Positions 15,101 through 26,394 of a stretch of DNA of 64,000 nucleotides are shown piece after piece; the stretch's first letter is position 1, and each line of letters opens with the position of its first letter. Origin of the DNA: Panax quinquefolius (Eukaryota > Streptophyta > Magnoliopsida > Apiales > Araliaceae); contig CM035165.1 in NCBI GenBank assembly GCA_020205615.1, positions 30,787,544-30,851,543 on the forward strand. Direction: 5' to 3'. The notes below the pieces were generated by a model that was not told the DNA's origin, ran no database searches, and saw only the letters and a program-made list of their open reading frames with translations. Both the position numbers and the translations under genes were made by a program.

Positions 15101-17510
15101 CCACTTTCTAAACCAAGTATCAAAACGAATGGAAGAATGCCTATGGTGGAACCTACCTATTCATGAAACAATTCATGTTCGTAAGGGCATAACAAGAACG
15201 ATTGCAACAACGGTGAATGAATGAAAATAAGAATCAAGGAGGCAAAGATAAATTAAATAAAAACACCTAAAATTTAAGGCACCATAGTTAAAACAAGTAG
15301 AAGCCCATAATTTTAGGAATTATTTTTAAAAGGCACACACGATAGATAGTATCTGGTAAATGGCAAACCAATAGACCATTACTAAAGACACACCAAGACC
15401 AAGCAGAGTGGCAAATATTGCATTCTAAACAATTTTATTGCAGACAGGGAATTCATGAGTTTGATACAACTTGAAAATGTGGAGTGGAAGTTTGTTTCTT
15501 GCTTAACCTACAATGTGTTAATTTATATTGCCACACGTACATAAATGTGCTGTGATGGTTTGTTTCTTTCTTAACCTGTATTGTTTTACCTTCCCTTTCC
15601 ACATGTATCAAATTCAGTGTTCTAAAAGTCGGCCGACTAGTCGGCGACTAAGTCGAGGGTCGAGCCTCAACGATTCGACTAGGGCCTAGTCCTTTGATTT
15701 AGTCGTTGGCCGACTTAGTCGGGCTCCAGTCGACGACTAGTCGGAAAAGTCGCCCAGTCAGGTAAGTCGCCCAGTCGGAGTAAATCAAAAAATCGGAACA
15801 AGTCGGGGAAAATCGGAACAAGTCGGGAAAAATCGGAAGAAGTCAGGAAAAATCGAAAAAAAATGGGAGCGGATGAGGTCCTTCTACCTAGAAGAAGTGG
15901 TATAAATGTGCGAGAACTAGATGAAGACGAGTTTATGTCGGAAGATGATGACAATGAAGAGGAAGATGAGAATTATGAGTTTGAGTCCGATGGAGAGCAA
16001 GTCTTGGGAGTGATATGGAGAAGAGGAGGAGGAGGAGTGATTGACTATTGATTTTGTGCTATTGGTTAATTGGTTTTGAACTTAGAGTGTCAAACTATTT
16101 GGTTTTACTTAATTTTCATGTTTTTATTTGATGATTTGTGTTACTTATGTTATTCTACTTACTCATAACTTATGAAGGAGGAAGGATAATATATATTTTT
16201 AAAAAATATTTTGAAAATCCGACTAGCCGATTAATCCCCGACTAATCCCCTAATCTCTAGTCGGTAGCCAACCGACCTGGGACCGACTAGCGACTTTTAG
16301 AACACTGGTATCAATTGCATCACTTCTTAGTGAATGTTCGATTACACAAAGTTTGGAGGGTTTAGTGTATTTGGAGCATTTGGAAGTCTAAATACACTTG
16401 AAAATCTTGATTGTTTAGAAACAACTTATATTAAATATGGCTTATTTAACTCACAAATGCAGCATTTAAATCTCAACGCAATGCACCAAAAATGGTGCGG
16501 TGTGTTTGGAGGTACAAATGTTACCGCCGCAAACGTGCAAACACTAGTAACCGAACAAAGCCTTAGTCAATTTCAACTATTTAACAAATCACAACAAAGG
16601 ATAGAGAATAAAATTGAGGCAATTAAAGAGGACAGAGAAGAATGAGAGATGCTAGGCCATGCCACAAACAATAACTTCTCATACTTCAAATACATTGAGA
16701 TACATTTACTGTATGTCTCATTTACAGCTTGGTTTCCTATCACTGATCTAACAATTTACCCATCCATCATGACGATCATTACTTAAGTTATATAATAACA
16801 TTAGATAACTCGGTTTTCCCTTCTTAGAATATTGATTTAAATGTCCCATCACACTCAAACAACAGGTGACAACGGTGATTCTGAAAAGGGATTGACATCC
16901 TAATTTCGACACTTACTTTAGGAGGCAGTATATCCAAAGATGAAAGATTGACAATTAATATGACAGAGGAGCAATTGCTCTGTTCCTCCCATTTACCTAA
17001 TTGCTTAATCATCTAGTACCATATAATGAATAACTCCAAAAGTTGTTCTTGCCGATGTCACCCATATAACCCCAGCCAGGATCATTATCTAAAATTAAAC
17101 TATTAGATAATAACTAAGAAATTTGCATTCTTTCAACAACTGGAGAGCTGCAGGTTTCTCTCAAATCTTAGCTGTTTAATCTCTCAACAATAAGAATCAA
17201 AAATTAAGATGATAGCGTAGCAATGTGATAAGCCAATAAATAGAAATAAAAGAATTACCGAGTCAAAACCTTTACCTTGCTTTCCCTGGTTCTCGGGATT
17301 CACATTTTTTGACTCCTTGACCTCCGAATTGGCCGCATTTGCTTCACTGATGGTCGCGTCTCCATTAGCAACAACAGCTTTTGGTGACTCTAAAGATGGT
17401 AAGCTATCTTTTGAGGGTACATCAGATGAGGCAGAGGCAGCAGTTTCTGAAGAATTTTCATTATTCTGCGACCCTTTCCTGTTCCTTCCTTTGTTCGATT
17501 TTCCAGCCAT
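157..17510 (-). CDS. FMT: CLU-family clustered mitochondria protein (FMT/FRIENDLY orthologue), 28 coding exons
   Basis: Cytosolic CLU proteins keep mitochondria dispersed and bind mRNAs of nuclear-encoded mitochondrial proteins (family knowledge). Exons, 5' to 3' on the minus strand: 17510-17276, 14864-14803, 14520-14331, 14120-13980, 13881-13725, 13593-13400, 13302-13201, 12935-12800, 12692-12564, 11650-11263, 10772-10668, 9817-9699, 9283-9174, 9090-8935, 7772-7638, 7540-7370, 7230-7144, 5549-5415, 5151-4996, 4902-4834, 3504-3346, 3095-3039, 2958-2918, 2524-2405, 2150-1841, 1749-1642, 1545-1474, 618-157. They join in phase to about 1434 residues, close to Arabidopsis FMT, if one T is removed in exon 13. 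Residues 1-80 are low-complexity; the CLU N-terminal ubiquitin-like region follows (about 80-170), then the central CLU domain (about 300-650, with INPTDPE and QEADVPGLYNLAMAI). TPR repeats occupy about 1040-1225 (DHPDVAATFINVAMMYQD), then a charged tail ending KSKATA. Start is MAGKSNK, as in orthologues. Exon edges were placed by eye. Confidence 0.93.
1750..1840 (-). other. GC-AG intron in the CLU gene
   Basis: The intron between exons 25 and 26 begins with GCATGT directly after CATCAG (exon edge at 1841) and ends with ACAG before the CATGAAAAG exon at 1749. Using the nearby GT four bases further on would break the frame, whereas the GC donor joins ...LSHQ to HEKKTYD in phase 0, as in orthologues. 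CAG|GC donors are a known minor class of U2 introns. Confidence 0.8.
3505..4833. other. introns of the CLU gene, no further feature seen
   Basis: The intron between exons 20 and 21. AT-rich sequence; I see no repeat termini, no conserved coding block and no RNA gene. Confidence 0.6.
5550..7143. other. large CLU intron, no further feature seen
   Basis: The 1.6 kb intron between exons 17 and 18. Only short chance ORFs are present and no inverted terminal repeats or coding homology were recognised. Confidence 0.6.
8159..8888. mobile_element. non-autonomous TIR DNA transposon in a CLU intron (hAT- or MULE-like)
   Basis: Termini are inverted: TAGTGTTCTAAAAA at the left and TTTTAGAACATTG at the right. 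They are flanked by a target duplication AAACTAAC(T) at 8151-8159 and 8889-8897. The subterminal parts are GC-rich with repeated GCCTAGGC/GGCGC words, the middle is AT-rich, and no transposase ORF is present. It lies in the intron between exons 14 and 15, about 45 bp inside the donor site, and seems tolerated. An 8-bp duplication would favour hAT; a 9-bp reading would fit MULEs. Confidence 0.8.
9179..9183 (-). other. apparent 1-base frameshift (T5 run) in CLU exon 13
   Basis: On the minus strand exon 13 ends GCC-TTTTT-GCCAA before the GTAAGC donor. The expected residues AFCQ need four Ts. With five the exon is 110 nt, and exon 14, which is a whole number of codons, is read out of frame and reaches a stop at once. 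All other exon joins are in phase, so this is either a homopolymer error or a real inactivating indel. Confidence 0.75.
9818..10667. other. CLU intron between exons 11 and 12, nothing further seen
   Basis: An 850 bp AT-rich intron. It holds a short AAT microsatellite near 10100-10115 and a locally repeated GGTTCCAATCCCCATA word at about 9938-9960. No credible coding block. Confidence 0.5.
11871..11991. mobile_element. short hairpin MITE in a CLU intron
   Basis: The left arm begins GTGTTTGATTGCATCTTAA and the right arm ends TTAAGATGCAATCAAACAT. The two arms are near-perfect reverse complements, with further imperfect pairing inside (CTCTTAA/TTAAGAG), so the whole 120 bp can fold back. No ORF. 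The size and foldback form fit a miniature inverted-repeat element; a clear target duplication was not found, so the superfamily is open. Confidence 0.65.
15615..16307. mobile_element. TIR DNA transposon remnant in CLU intron 1, same family as 8159-8888
   Basis: It begins CAGTGTTCTAAAAGTCGG and ends with the inverted counterpart CGACTTTTAGAACACTG. Flanks GTATCAAATT and GTATCAATT look like a 9-bp target duplication with one indel. Subterminal regions are built from many GTCG/ACTAGTCGG words. A plus-strand ORF at 15863-16051 encodes a very acidic peptide (EDDDNEEEDE) that resembles the acidic C-terminal tail of hAT transposases, so this may be an internal-deletion derivative of an autonomous element. 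Confidence 0.75.
16308..17275. other. rest of CLU intron 1, no assigned feature
   Basis: An open frame at 16334-16645 (plus, 103 codons) lies here, starting just after the transposon, but its composition and context give no support for a real gene. Otherwise AT-rich intron sequence. Confidence 0.4.
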
Positions 17511-17524
17511 TCTATCCTCTTCTA

Positions 17525-18341
17525 TTCCCACAAAAAAAAGGACAAAGTTTAAGCATTGAAGTTCCATCAAAAAGGTAACTAAGCAGAAATACTTGTTTTT
17601 CAGATAATAATTAATACTCCAATTCAGATTCTTCTGTACCCAAAAAAAAATGACAAACTTTGAAGTTCCTAGGCAGAAAACTTTTTCAGATGAATATCAA
17701 CAATTTCATTACACCCGAAAATAAAAATTCAAAATTTAAGCATTGAAGTTCCATCAAACAGGTAACTGAGCAGAAATACTCTTCAAAATGACAAACTTTA
17801 AGAATTGGAGTTCCATCAAAAGGTAACTGAACAGAAATACTTGTTCTTCAAAATGAAAAACTTTAAGAATTGGAGTTCCATCAAAAAGGTAACTGAACAG
17901 AAATACTTGTTTTTCAGATAAAAATCAAAACTTTCATCACGCCCTCTTCTGTACCAAAAAAAAATAATCGACTTAGTCTAAGAATTGAAGTTCCATCAAA
18001 AAGGTTACTAGGCAGAAATAATTGTTTTCCAGATAAAAATCAGTACTTCAATTTCTCTTCTGTACTCAAAAAATTACAAACTTAAAAAATTGAAGTTATT
18101 AGCAGACATACTTCTTTTCTGATAACAATCAAAACTTTCATCTCACTCTCTTCTGTACCCAAAAAACTGACAAAGATTAAGCATTGAAGCTCCATCAAAA
18201 AGGTTAATAGACATAAATTCACTTGTTTTTCATATAAAAATAATACTTTCAATTCAGAACAGTGCTACCCAATTCGCCTCTTTCCTACGAACTGGGTCGG
18301 GCGGCTCATAACGTGAATACACATGAATTAACGAATACCTG
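17525..18341 (-). other. probable 5' UTR intron of the CLU gene
   Basis: On the minus strand TTCAGCAG|GTATTCG at 18342/18341 is a good donor, and an acceptor GGGAATAG| lies about 15 bases upstream of the ATG at 17510. Before the donor comes a CT-rich leader (complement of the GA-rich tract at 18414-18460), typical of plant 5' UTRs. A leader intron is inferred; transcript data would settle it. Confidence 0.55.
17544..18240. repeat. degenerate tandem repeat in the 5' UTR intron
   Basis: About eight imperfect copies of a 60-110 bp unit. Each holds GAAGTTCCATCAAAAAGGT or a variant, followed by AACTGAACAGAAATACTTG and TTTTTCAGATAAAAATC. Copies start near 17544, 17652, 17733, 17790, 17857, 17970, 18067 and 18165. 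The two copies at 17790 and 17857 are almost identical, suggesting recent expansion in the middle of the array. Confidence 0.8.
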
Positions 18342-18342
18342 C

Positions 18343-18560
18343 TGAAGAGATGAGTTGAATTGAATCGCCTGATAACTGAGAGGAAGGAGAAGTCTGCTTG
18401 AGTCGCCCTTAACTGAGAGAGAGAGGAGAGAGGGAGAGGGGAGAGGAGAGAGGGAAATGGGGGTTAAGTATAGGGACGGGACGGGACGGGACGGCTGGTA
18501 GATTTTTGGTCGACTCACAGAATTAGGTTTTTCTGAAATTTTGCATTAAATACTAGCATC
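18343..18560 (-). promoter_or_regulatory. leader exon and proximal promoter of the CLU gene
   Basis: In minus orientation a run of CCGTCCCGTCCC (tandem GGGAC x4 on plus at about 18473-18495) precedes a CT-rich tract (18414-18460) and the probable leader exon. A plausible transcription start lies around 18460-18520; no canonical TATA box is certain. Confidence 0.4.
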
Positions 18561-18785
18561 CATATCTCTTTCTAATTGATTAGTTATTTATGTTTAAAGT
18601 TTTAAATTGTTTATATTATTGGATTGAAATTTTTAATAAAGTTTTATCTTTAAAATGGAGAAGATAATTAATTAAATACAGTAAATCATTTTAAAAAATG
18701 AAATATCGTGGTCCTCATAAATAATAATTAATATTAATAATCTTATATTTTTGTACATAATTAAATAATCATAAAAAAATATAAA

Positions 18786-21114
18786 CGACATCATTATGTG
18801 AGCATGAAAATATGAATTCCAAATCGTTATATTATTATATTATTAATAATTCCTCGTGCCTTCAGCGCGTAAAGAAATTCTCCCTCTATCTCCGTTTCAA
18901 CAATCTCATTTTCATTTCCTTATCTCTCATCCTCCTTCTCCCACCATCTTTCCCGTTCAAATCAATTAAAATGAATCTAAACCGTATTTATGTTTTCTCG
19001 TCTAAATCAATTAAAATAAATCTGAACCGTCTTTGATCATCTATCTTATTAACATAGATGATCAAAGAATCTTAATTCATGCATACCCAAAATATTTATA
19101 CTCTGTGTTATACCATTACTTAATTATGTGTCAAAAGTTTGTAGATACAAATTTTTTTAGGCTGAATGACACTTCTATCACTCCAAAATTGTCCCTAAAT
19201 TTCATTTTTCGTCAATTAGGTCTTAAAGTGGTATTATTTTGCGTTTCGTTCCTCCTAGCCGATTTGACCCTAACCCGACTGATTTTGACCAAATTTTTAC
19301 CTAACCTGACCAGTTTGACCTAACCATAATTTTTAATATTTTAAAATATATTAATTATTTTTAATATTTTTAAATATAATAATTATTTTAAAAATAATTT
19401 TAAAATAATAATTATATTTAAATTTTAAAATAAATTATTATTTTTAAAATAATAATTATTTTTAATATTTTAAAACAAAATAATTATTTTTATTATTTTA
19501 AAATAAAATATTATTTTTTAAAAATAAAATAATATATATTTAATATTTTAAAATAAAACATTTGTTAAAATAATTATTATTTTAATATTTTAAAATAAAA
19601 TATTTTTAAAAATAATAATTATATTTAATATTTTAAAATAAATATTTTTAAAAATAATTTGAAAATAATTATTCTTTTAATATTTTAAAATAAAATGTTA
19701 TTTCTAAAATAATAATTATTTTAAAATAATAATTATTTTATATTAAAACTATTATTTGTAAAAAGTTATAAAAATAATTATTATTCTAAGAAAAATATTA
19801 AAATTTTATTTTTTAAAATGAATAATGTTTCATAAAATATATATTCAAAAAAATTAAATATAAAAAAACTTTATTTTAAAAAGAGTAGATTTTTAAACGA
19901 TTTGTGAGCATGAAAATCTGAATTCTAAATCATATTATATTATTATATTATGATCAAGAAATCTTAATTTATACATACCCAAAATATTTATAGTATGTGT
20001 TATACCATTACTTAATTATGAATCAAAAGATAGTAGGAATTTTTTTAAATTTGAATGATATTTTTGTCCCTCTAAATTATCACTTATTTTCAAAATCGTC
20101 TCTAAAATTTATTTTTTGTCAATTAGGTCCTTAAAGTGATATTTTTTGGCATTTTCGTTACTCCTATCCAATTTGACTCCAACCCAGCCGATTTTGACCA
20201 AATTTTGACACAACTCCACCAAGTTTGATTTAACCCCAATTTTTAATATTTTAAAATATAATAAATTTTTTAATATAATTTAAAAATAATAATTATATTT
20301 AAATTTTAAAATAAATTATTGTTTTTAAAATAATAATAATTTTTATTTTAAAACAAAATAATTATTTTAAAATAGTTATTTTTAATATTTTAAAATAAAA
20401 TATTATTTTAAACAAATAGAATAATAATTATATTTAATATTTTAAAATAAAATTTTTAGAAATAATATTTATATTTAATATTTTAAAATAAAATATTTTT
20501 TAAAATTAATTTGAAAATAATTATTATTTTAATATTTTAAATTAAATTATTATTTCTAAAATAATAATTATTTTTAAAATAATTGTTTTTATATTAAAAA
20601 TAAATATTTTTTAAAAGTTATAAAATAATTATTATTCTAAGGAAAAATAATAAAAATTTATTCTTTTAAAAATGAGTAATGTTTCATAAATATATATATT
20701 CAAAAGATTAAATAAAATATAAAACTTTATTTAAATAAAATTTGATTTTTAAACGACATCATTATGTGAGCATGAAAATACAAATTCCAAATCATATTAA
20801 ATTATTATATTATGATCAAGGAATGTTAATTCATGCATACCCAAAATATTTATAGTATGTGTTATACCATTAATTAATTATGTGTCAAATGGTTTTAGGA
20901 ATTTTTTAGTCTGAATGACATTTCTATCCGTCCAAGTTTTCATTCATTTTCAAAGTCGCCCTTGAAGTTTATTTTTCATTAGTGGTCCTTAATGTTGTAG
21001 TTTTTTAGCATTTTCGTACTCCTACCCGATTTGACCCCAACCAGACCGATTTTGATTAAATTTTATTGACCCAACCCGACTCAGTTTGACCCAACCCCAA
21101 TTTTTAATATTTTA
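18786..21114. repeat. three diverged tandem copies of a ~1 kb AT-rich repeat
   Basis: The marker GTGAGCATGAAAAT...AATTC, then TGATCAA, CATACCCAAAATATTTATA and TGTTATACCATTA, recurs from about 18786, 19896 and 20751. In each copy it is followed by GACACTTCTATC-like text, GTCAATTAGGTC, ATTTTCGT..CTCCTA and GATTTTGA, then a long AATTATTTTTAAAATAA-rich tail. The third copy is cut by the LTR at 21115. No ORF of note; the repeat class is unknown to me. Confidence 0.8.
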
Positions 21115-22083
21115 TGTGACGCCCCCAAAATAAGTATACATCACCTATTACGAGTCGCCAAATACGTGATACGAGAATACAAATATAATCTTTAATATAC
21201 AACAAGAGAAAGCATGAGTTTTAATACAAATATTGTCTTCAGACAATATCCACTCTCGAATAAGTCCTCATTACATTTATTGTGACACTATTTAACAGAA
21301 TAGTGAGGACTACTAATACTATCATCTGGTCCATCACTCCGTTCCCCAACTCGTCCCAGCTATATTATCATTTTCTGAAGAGAACAGTGAAAGAAAGGGT
21401 GAACTCAACTAGTCCAGTAAGAAATATTATGACTAAGATAATGCAGAATAAATTATCATTAGCCTTCAACAGTGTTAAACTAATATAATATAACAACCAT
21501 CAAGTTTAGCTGCGGTGAACAAGCAATCCATTAGAAGAGTCAAGTAGAGAATAAAATCTACTATATTCTATGATTTAAAAGGTTTTTCATGATTTTTATC
21601 GATGGGACTCAGCTTAATAAATAATCCATATCATCGAATCACCCCTGCACTACGGCCAAGGATATTCTTTAGTATCACGACCACAATTATCCATGCACTA
21701 CGGGCCAAGAATATTTGTGTATTCATTAATGGTCATGATCGTATGCCAACAATTGTCCATCGATGCACTACAGACGATGAGGACTTTTACCACATCATTT
21801 GTAACATTACGGTCATGATTACATCGAATAATCCCTGGTCATAATCATACCAAATCCATCTATGCACTATAGGCCACAAATGACTTTCAAAAAAAATATA
21901 AACATGAGGATGATGACAATGATATAAGAATTCAATAAAACAAGTTCAAGAATTAATTTATTCAAGAACTAATAACGTCCAAATTGTCAACATGATACTT
22001 CTTTGTAGAGTAAAATTTAAGAATGCTCAGAAGAATATTTCCATGAAAAGATATTGGATGAAGTGCAAATATCAAGGATATTC
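21115..22083 (-). repeat. truncated LTR (subfamily A), 969 bp
   Basis: Begins TGTGACGCCCCC like the other A LTRs (the LTR 3' end in minus orientation) and runs colinear with the neighbouring LTR as far as ATCAAGGATATTC. There it stops, and a complete LTR starts again from its own tip. The truncated copy sits in the third copy of the AT-rich repeat; the other end of its insertion site is lost. Confidence 0.85.
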
Positions 22084-24777
22084 TATGACGCCCCTAAAAT
22101 AGGTATACATCACCTATTCTGAGTCGCCAAATACATGGTACAGAATACAAATATAATCTTAATTATACAACAAGAGAGTTGTGAGTTTTAATATAAATAC
22201 TGTATTCTAGACAATATCCACTCTCAGAATAATTCTTCATTACATTTATTGTCACACTTCTTAACAGAATAGTGAGGACTACTAGCTAATACTATCATCT
22301 GGACCATCACTCCGTTCCCCGACTCGTCCCAGCTACGTTCTCATTTCCTGAAGAGAACAGTGAAAGAAAGGGTGAGCTCAACTAGCCCGATAAGAAATAT
22401 TATGACTAAGATCTTTGCGAGAATAAATTATCATTAGTCTTCAACAATGTTAAAGCGATAAAATACAATAGACATCAAGTTTAAGCTGCGGTGAACAAGC
22501 AATCCATTAGAAGAGTCAGTAGAGAATAAAATCTACTATCTTCTATGATTTAAAAGGTTTTTCATCACTTTATTATCGTTGAGACTCGAACAATAAATAA
22601 TCCACATCATCGAATCACTTACACTACTACTGCCGAGGATGTTTTTTAGTATCACGACCACAAATTATCCATGAACTACGGGCCGAGGACATTCGTGTAT
22701 TCATTAATGGTTATGATCATGCCAACAATTTGTCCATGATGCACTACGGGCTAATGAGGACTTTTACCACATCATTTGTAACATTACGGTTATGATTACA
22801 CAAGAATAATCTACGATCATAATCATACCAAGTCCATCTATGCATTCTGAAGGCCACGAGATGACTTTCAACAAAATATAAACAAGAGGATGATGACAAT
22901 GATATAAGAATTCAATAAAACAAGTTCAAGAATTATTTTATCCGAGGAATCAATAACGTCCAAATTGTCAACACGATCTTTGCTTTATGGAGTAAAATTC
23001 AAGAATGCTCGGAAGAATATTTCAATGAAAGATCTTTGGATGAAGCGCAAATATCGAGGATATTCCACTAATTTCATGGAGTATAGAAGTCAAAACTTTA
23101 ACCAATTTGAGTATAACAAGGAATGAAATAACAAAAGAAATCACCAGGCGTCGATAAAACCGCATACGCAGAGGTTATTCAACAGAATAATAAATAACGA
23201 ATCGGTCCGTCCGTAAAAGCACGCACGACGAGGATATTCAATGAGAATAATAAAGACGGAATCGGTCCGGCGAAAAAAACATACGACATGATATTCAAGC
23301 GGAATAATAAAGAGCGGAACCGGTCGGCGTAGAAACGAAATGACAGGATGTTCCAATGAATGATAAAGAATGGAATAATGAAGAAGAATTTCACTAAGTA
23401 TAGGGTAGCCAACAGATATCTGAGTTATTCAATAGAATAATAAAGAATGGAATAATGAAGTTCTCTTTATGGATAAGAAAGAAATAATACTCCTACCTTG
23501 GAAAAAGCTGGATCTTTGGAATTGTGAGGTAGCAGACTTCTCTTCTTCTTTCTATCTATAATAATCGCTCTAAAGCTTTTGTGAATTGGTGAGAAATGAA
23601 GGAAGAATGAGCTTTATTTATAGGAAAATATAGTTTCGATAATTGAGCGTTTTGGGGCTTAAAATATTACGATCAATACCTCCAACTTTTCTTTCATTTT
23701 TAATTTAGTCCGCAAGTATTATCAAACTTGCACCACCTCCCCTAATAGTAAATAATGTGAATCAATAGTTTAATCATGTGAATCAATAGTATAATCATGT
23801 GAAAAATACGAATTACAGTATAGTACCTCCATCTATACCTTCATTTTTAACTTAGTCATGCAAGTATTATCAATCTTGCACCAACTCCCCTAATAGTAAA
23901 TAATGTGATTCAATAGTACACACATGTGAACAAATAGTTATATAAGCATGTGAATTAGTAGCAATTAATTGCTCATTTATCCGATAAATTACCCGATTTA
24001 TCAATATAACCCCTAGACATCAATTATCATCGGAATAGATGTCGATTTCCACTAACACTAATAATCCCAACACAATGGAACTATCAAAATTCATTTTTAA
24101 TCAACACAACTTATTCATCATTAATATTATAACTCACAATATTTAACAACCAGGTCGTTCCGAGGAAGGGGGCTTTCAGATAAGGATTTCTCCTTATTGG
24201 CTTGCATGATTAGATTATCTAACTTCTCCTCGATGAACTTCAGACATAGTTAATATTGCAAATAATAATATTAATAACTTTTTTGTCGTCTCAATTATTG
24301 ATTTAATAATATATAAAATATATGACAATAATTGAATCAAATAATAATATGAGATATGATGCGCAATTCTTTGTAGCAATAATTGAGTAAAACTAAGTGA
24401 CTTCTTACGTAAGCATCAATAATGAATCCGTGGTGCTACTATGCAACCACGCCAGTATTCTTGTACTTTTAACATCGGGTGTTTCAACAGTTAATGATAA
24501 AACTTCCGCCGTTATTTTCATAAAAGTATTTTTGTCGTTTTCTCAATCAAACAATAATTTCGTTACAGGGGTTCACTAATAATTGTGTCGTTTATGCGAA
24601 TATTCCTGTTAAAGCGAATATATTCCCGACCAATCGAATATTATATAACAACTTGCGTACTTTACAAAATTTAAAAATATTACCCACAACTATAACATTA
24701 TATCAAATTCATTCCATAATATTCAAAATGATATTTATAGAAAATTCATCTCTATTCATAAAAGTTGGGGTCTTACA
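22084..24777 (-). repeat. 3' LTR of element 1 (subtype A2)
   Basis: 2.69 kb from TATGACGCCCC to GGGGTCTTACA. A TATA box (complement of TTATTTATAG, 23614-23623) and a block conserved among all LTRs at 24150-24256 are present. Its terminal 60 bases match the LTR ending at 50138 better than its own partner LTR at 29358-32148. It lacks the GTCGTGTAATAATACGAC segment found in that partner. Confidence 0.9.
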
Positions 24778-24796
24778 ACCTCCCTTCTTATGAAAT
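24778..24796 (-). other. polypurine tract of element 1
   Basis: On the minus strand CATAAGAAGGGAGGT abuts the LTR start TGTAAGACCCC. This is the usual plus-strand primer site position next to a 3' LTR. Confidence 0.85.
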
Positions 24797-24849
24797 TTTG
24801 CCCTCAAAATTAGGTACATACACTGGTATGTAGAAGAGGTAAGGATACC

Positions 24850-26390
24850 TTGATTTTATTTGATTCTAACTCCCAAGTCATTTCCTCATCATCGTGGTTT
24901 CTCCACAAAACTTTGACTTGAGGTATAACCTTGGGCGTAGAATATGTTCCTTCTTATCCAAGATTTGAATAGGAACCTCTTCATCGTCAAATCTTCCGCT
25001 ATTTCGTCGGTTCGACTCAATAATGTGGTTCGGGTCTTCCACATATTTACGTAACATGGATATGTGAAAAGCGTTATGAACACGAGACATACTTGGCGGC
25101 AGAAAAGCGAGTCTATATAGGCCACAGTTCCTACTCGATCGAGGATTAAAATGGGTCGATGAATCGAGGATTGAGTTTTCATCTCTTTCCAAATCTCGTA
25201 ACTCCTTTCCATGGAGCGACACGTAATAACACATGATCCCCAATATCGAATTCTCGTCCTTTCGATGAAGATCGGCATAACTCTTTTATCGATCTTGTGA
25301 GTTTTTATCGTTGTCGGATTGTTTGAATCTTTTACGTAGAGTCATACGTACCAACTCGGGTCAAATGGAGAAGCGACACTTTCTTCCATACAGCGCCTCA
25401 AATGGAGCCATGCCAATACTTGCTTGATAAGCTGTTGTTGTAGAAAACTCCACCAATCTGGTAAGAACTTGTCCCAACTTCCTTGAAGTCGAGGACAGAG
25501 TCTTAATAAATCTTCGAGTTTGAATAGTTCTCTCTGATTGTCCGTCCATCTGAGGATGATATGCCGAACTAAATCGTAAATCCGTGCCCATAGCTTTTTG
25601 CAAACTAATCCAAAATCGTGAAGTGAATCTTGGGTCTCGATCAGAAACTATGGATCTTTGGCATACCATGCGATCTTACAATCTCGTTTATGTACATACG
25701 AGCAAGGCGTTCAAGTGTATAAGTTTCTCGTATCGGAAGAAATGAAGCGGACTTGGTCAATCTATCAACAATGACCCAAATTGCATCTATGCCTTAAGAA
25801 ACCTTGAGAAGACCGATGCTTGAAATCCATGGTAATGTGCTCCACTTCCATTCTAGAATTTCAAGTAGTTCTGATGGACCTTTTGGTACTTGATGCTCCG
25901 CCTTGACTCGTTGACACGTTAGACACCTTGAGATAAATAGCGTTATCTCCCTCTTCATATTGCTTCACCAAAATGTATGACGAAGATCACGATACATTTT
26001 GGTACTCCCAAGATGGATTGCAAGCGGTGTGTTGTGCGCCTCCATCATGATTTTATACTTTAAATCGTGGTAAATTCTGAATACAAAGTCCGGAGTTGAC
26101 TCAAGTATTCCTTCTTCATCGATTCTTGCTTCCGTGTATACATTCTTGCACTTTCTTCCTCATATGCATCGGCCCGTATACGTAGCGAAAGCGACTTTAA
26201 CTTTATCAATTAACGTCAGTTCTACTCGTATATTTGCCATCATCACATGGGTCCTAGGAGTCTTTAACTCTATCTCCATCCTTTGCAAGTCACACAAAAT
26301 GGGCCTTTGCGTTGACAATATCGCACTCGTACTAGCATATGATCTTTTACTCAATGCGTCAGCTACCACGTTCGCTTTTTCAGGATGGTA
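24850..26390 (-). pseudogene. integrase and chromodomain-like tail of element 1
   Basis: In minus-strand order: zinc-finger end with CQRV near 25910, integrase core with [12 protein letters not shown] and [14 protein letters not shown] (25490-25660), then the C-terminal module with SMSRVHNAFHISMLRKYV and LDKKEHI (24878-25243). The catalytic region is recognisable, but it is split over several frames (25361-25669, 24889-25278, 24878-25243). It would integrate the cDNA in an active relative; this copy cannot make the protein. Confidence 0.85.
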
Positions 26391-26394
26391 TTAG

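Noticed and set aside
16334..16645. 103-codon plus-strand ORF in CLU intron 1
   Set aside because: No recognisable motif, starts right at a transposon end, antisense to the gene; length alone is weak evidence.
18306..18518. Minus-strand ORF starting MSRPKIYQPSRP before the CLU gene
   Set aside because: It is a translation of the CT-rich leader and GGGAC repeat; low-complexity composition and position in the 5' UTR argue against a protein.
23141..23412. Overlapping minus ORFs with repeated YADRF/FRRTDS peptides
   Set aside because: They are translations of a short tandem repeat (AATAATAAA.GACGGAATC.GGTC) within the LTR, also seen at 30462-30815 and 48600-48720; no coding constraint is visible.
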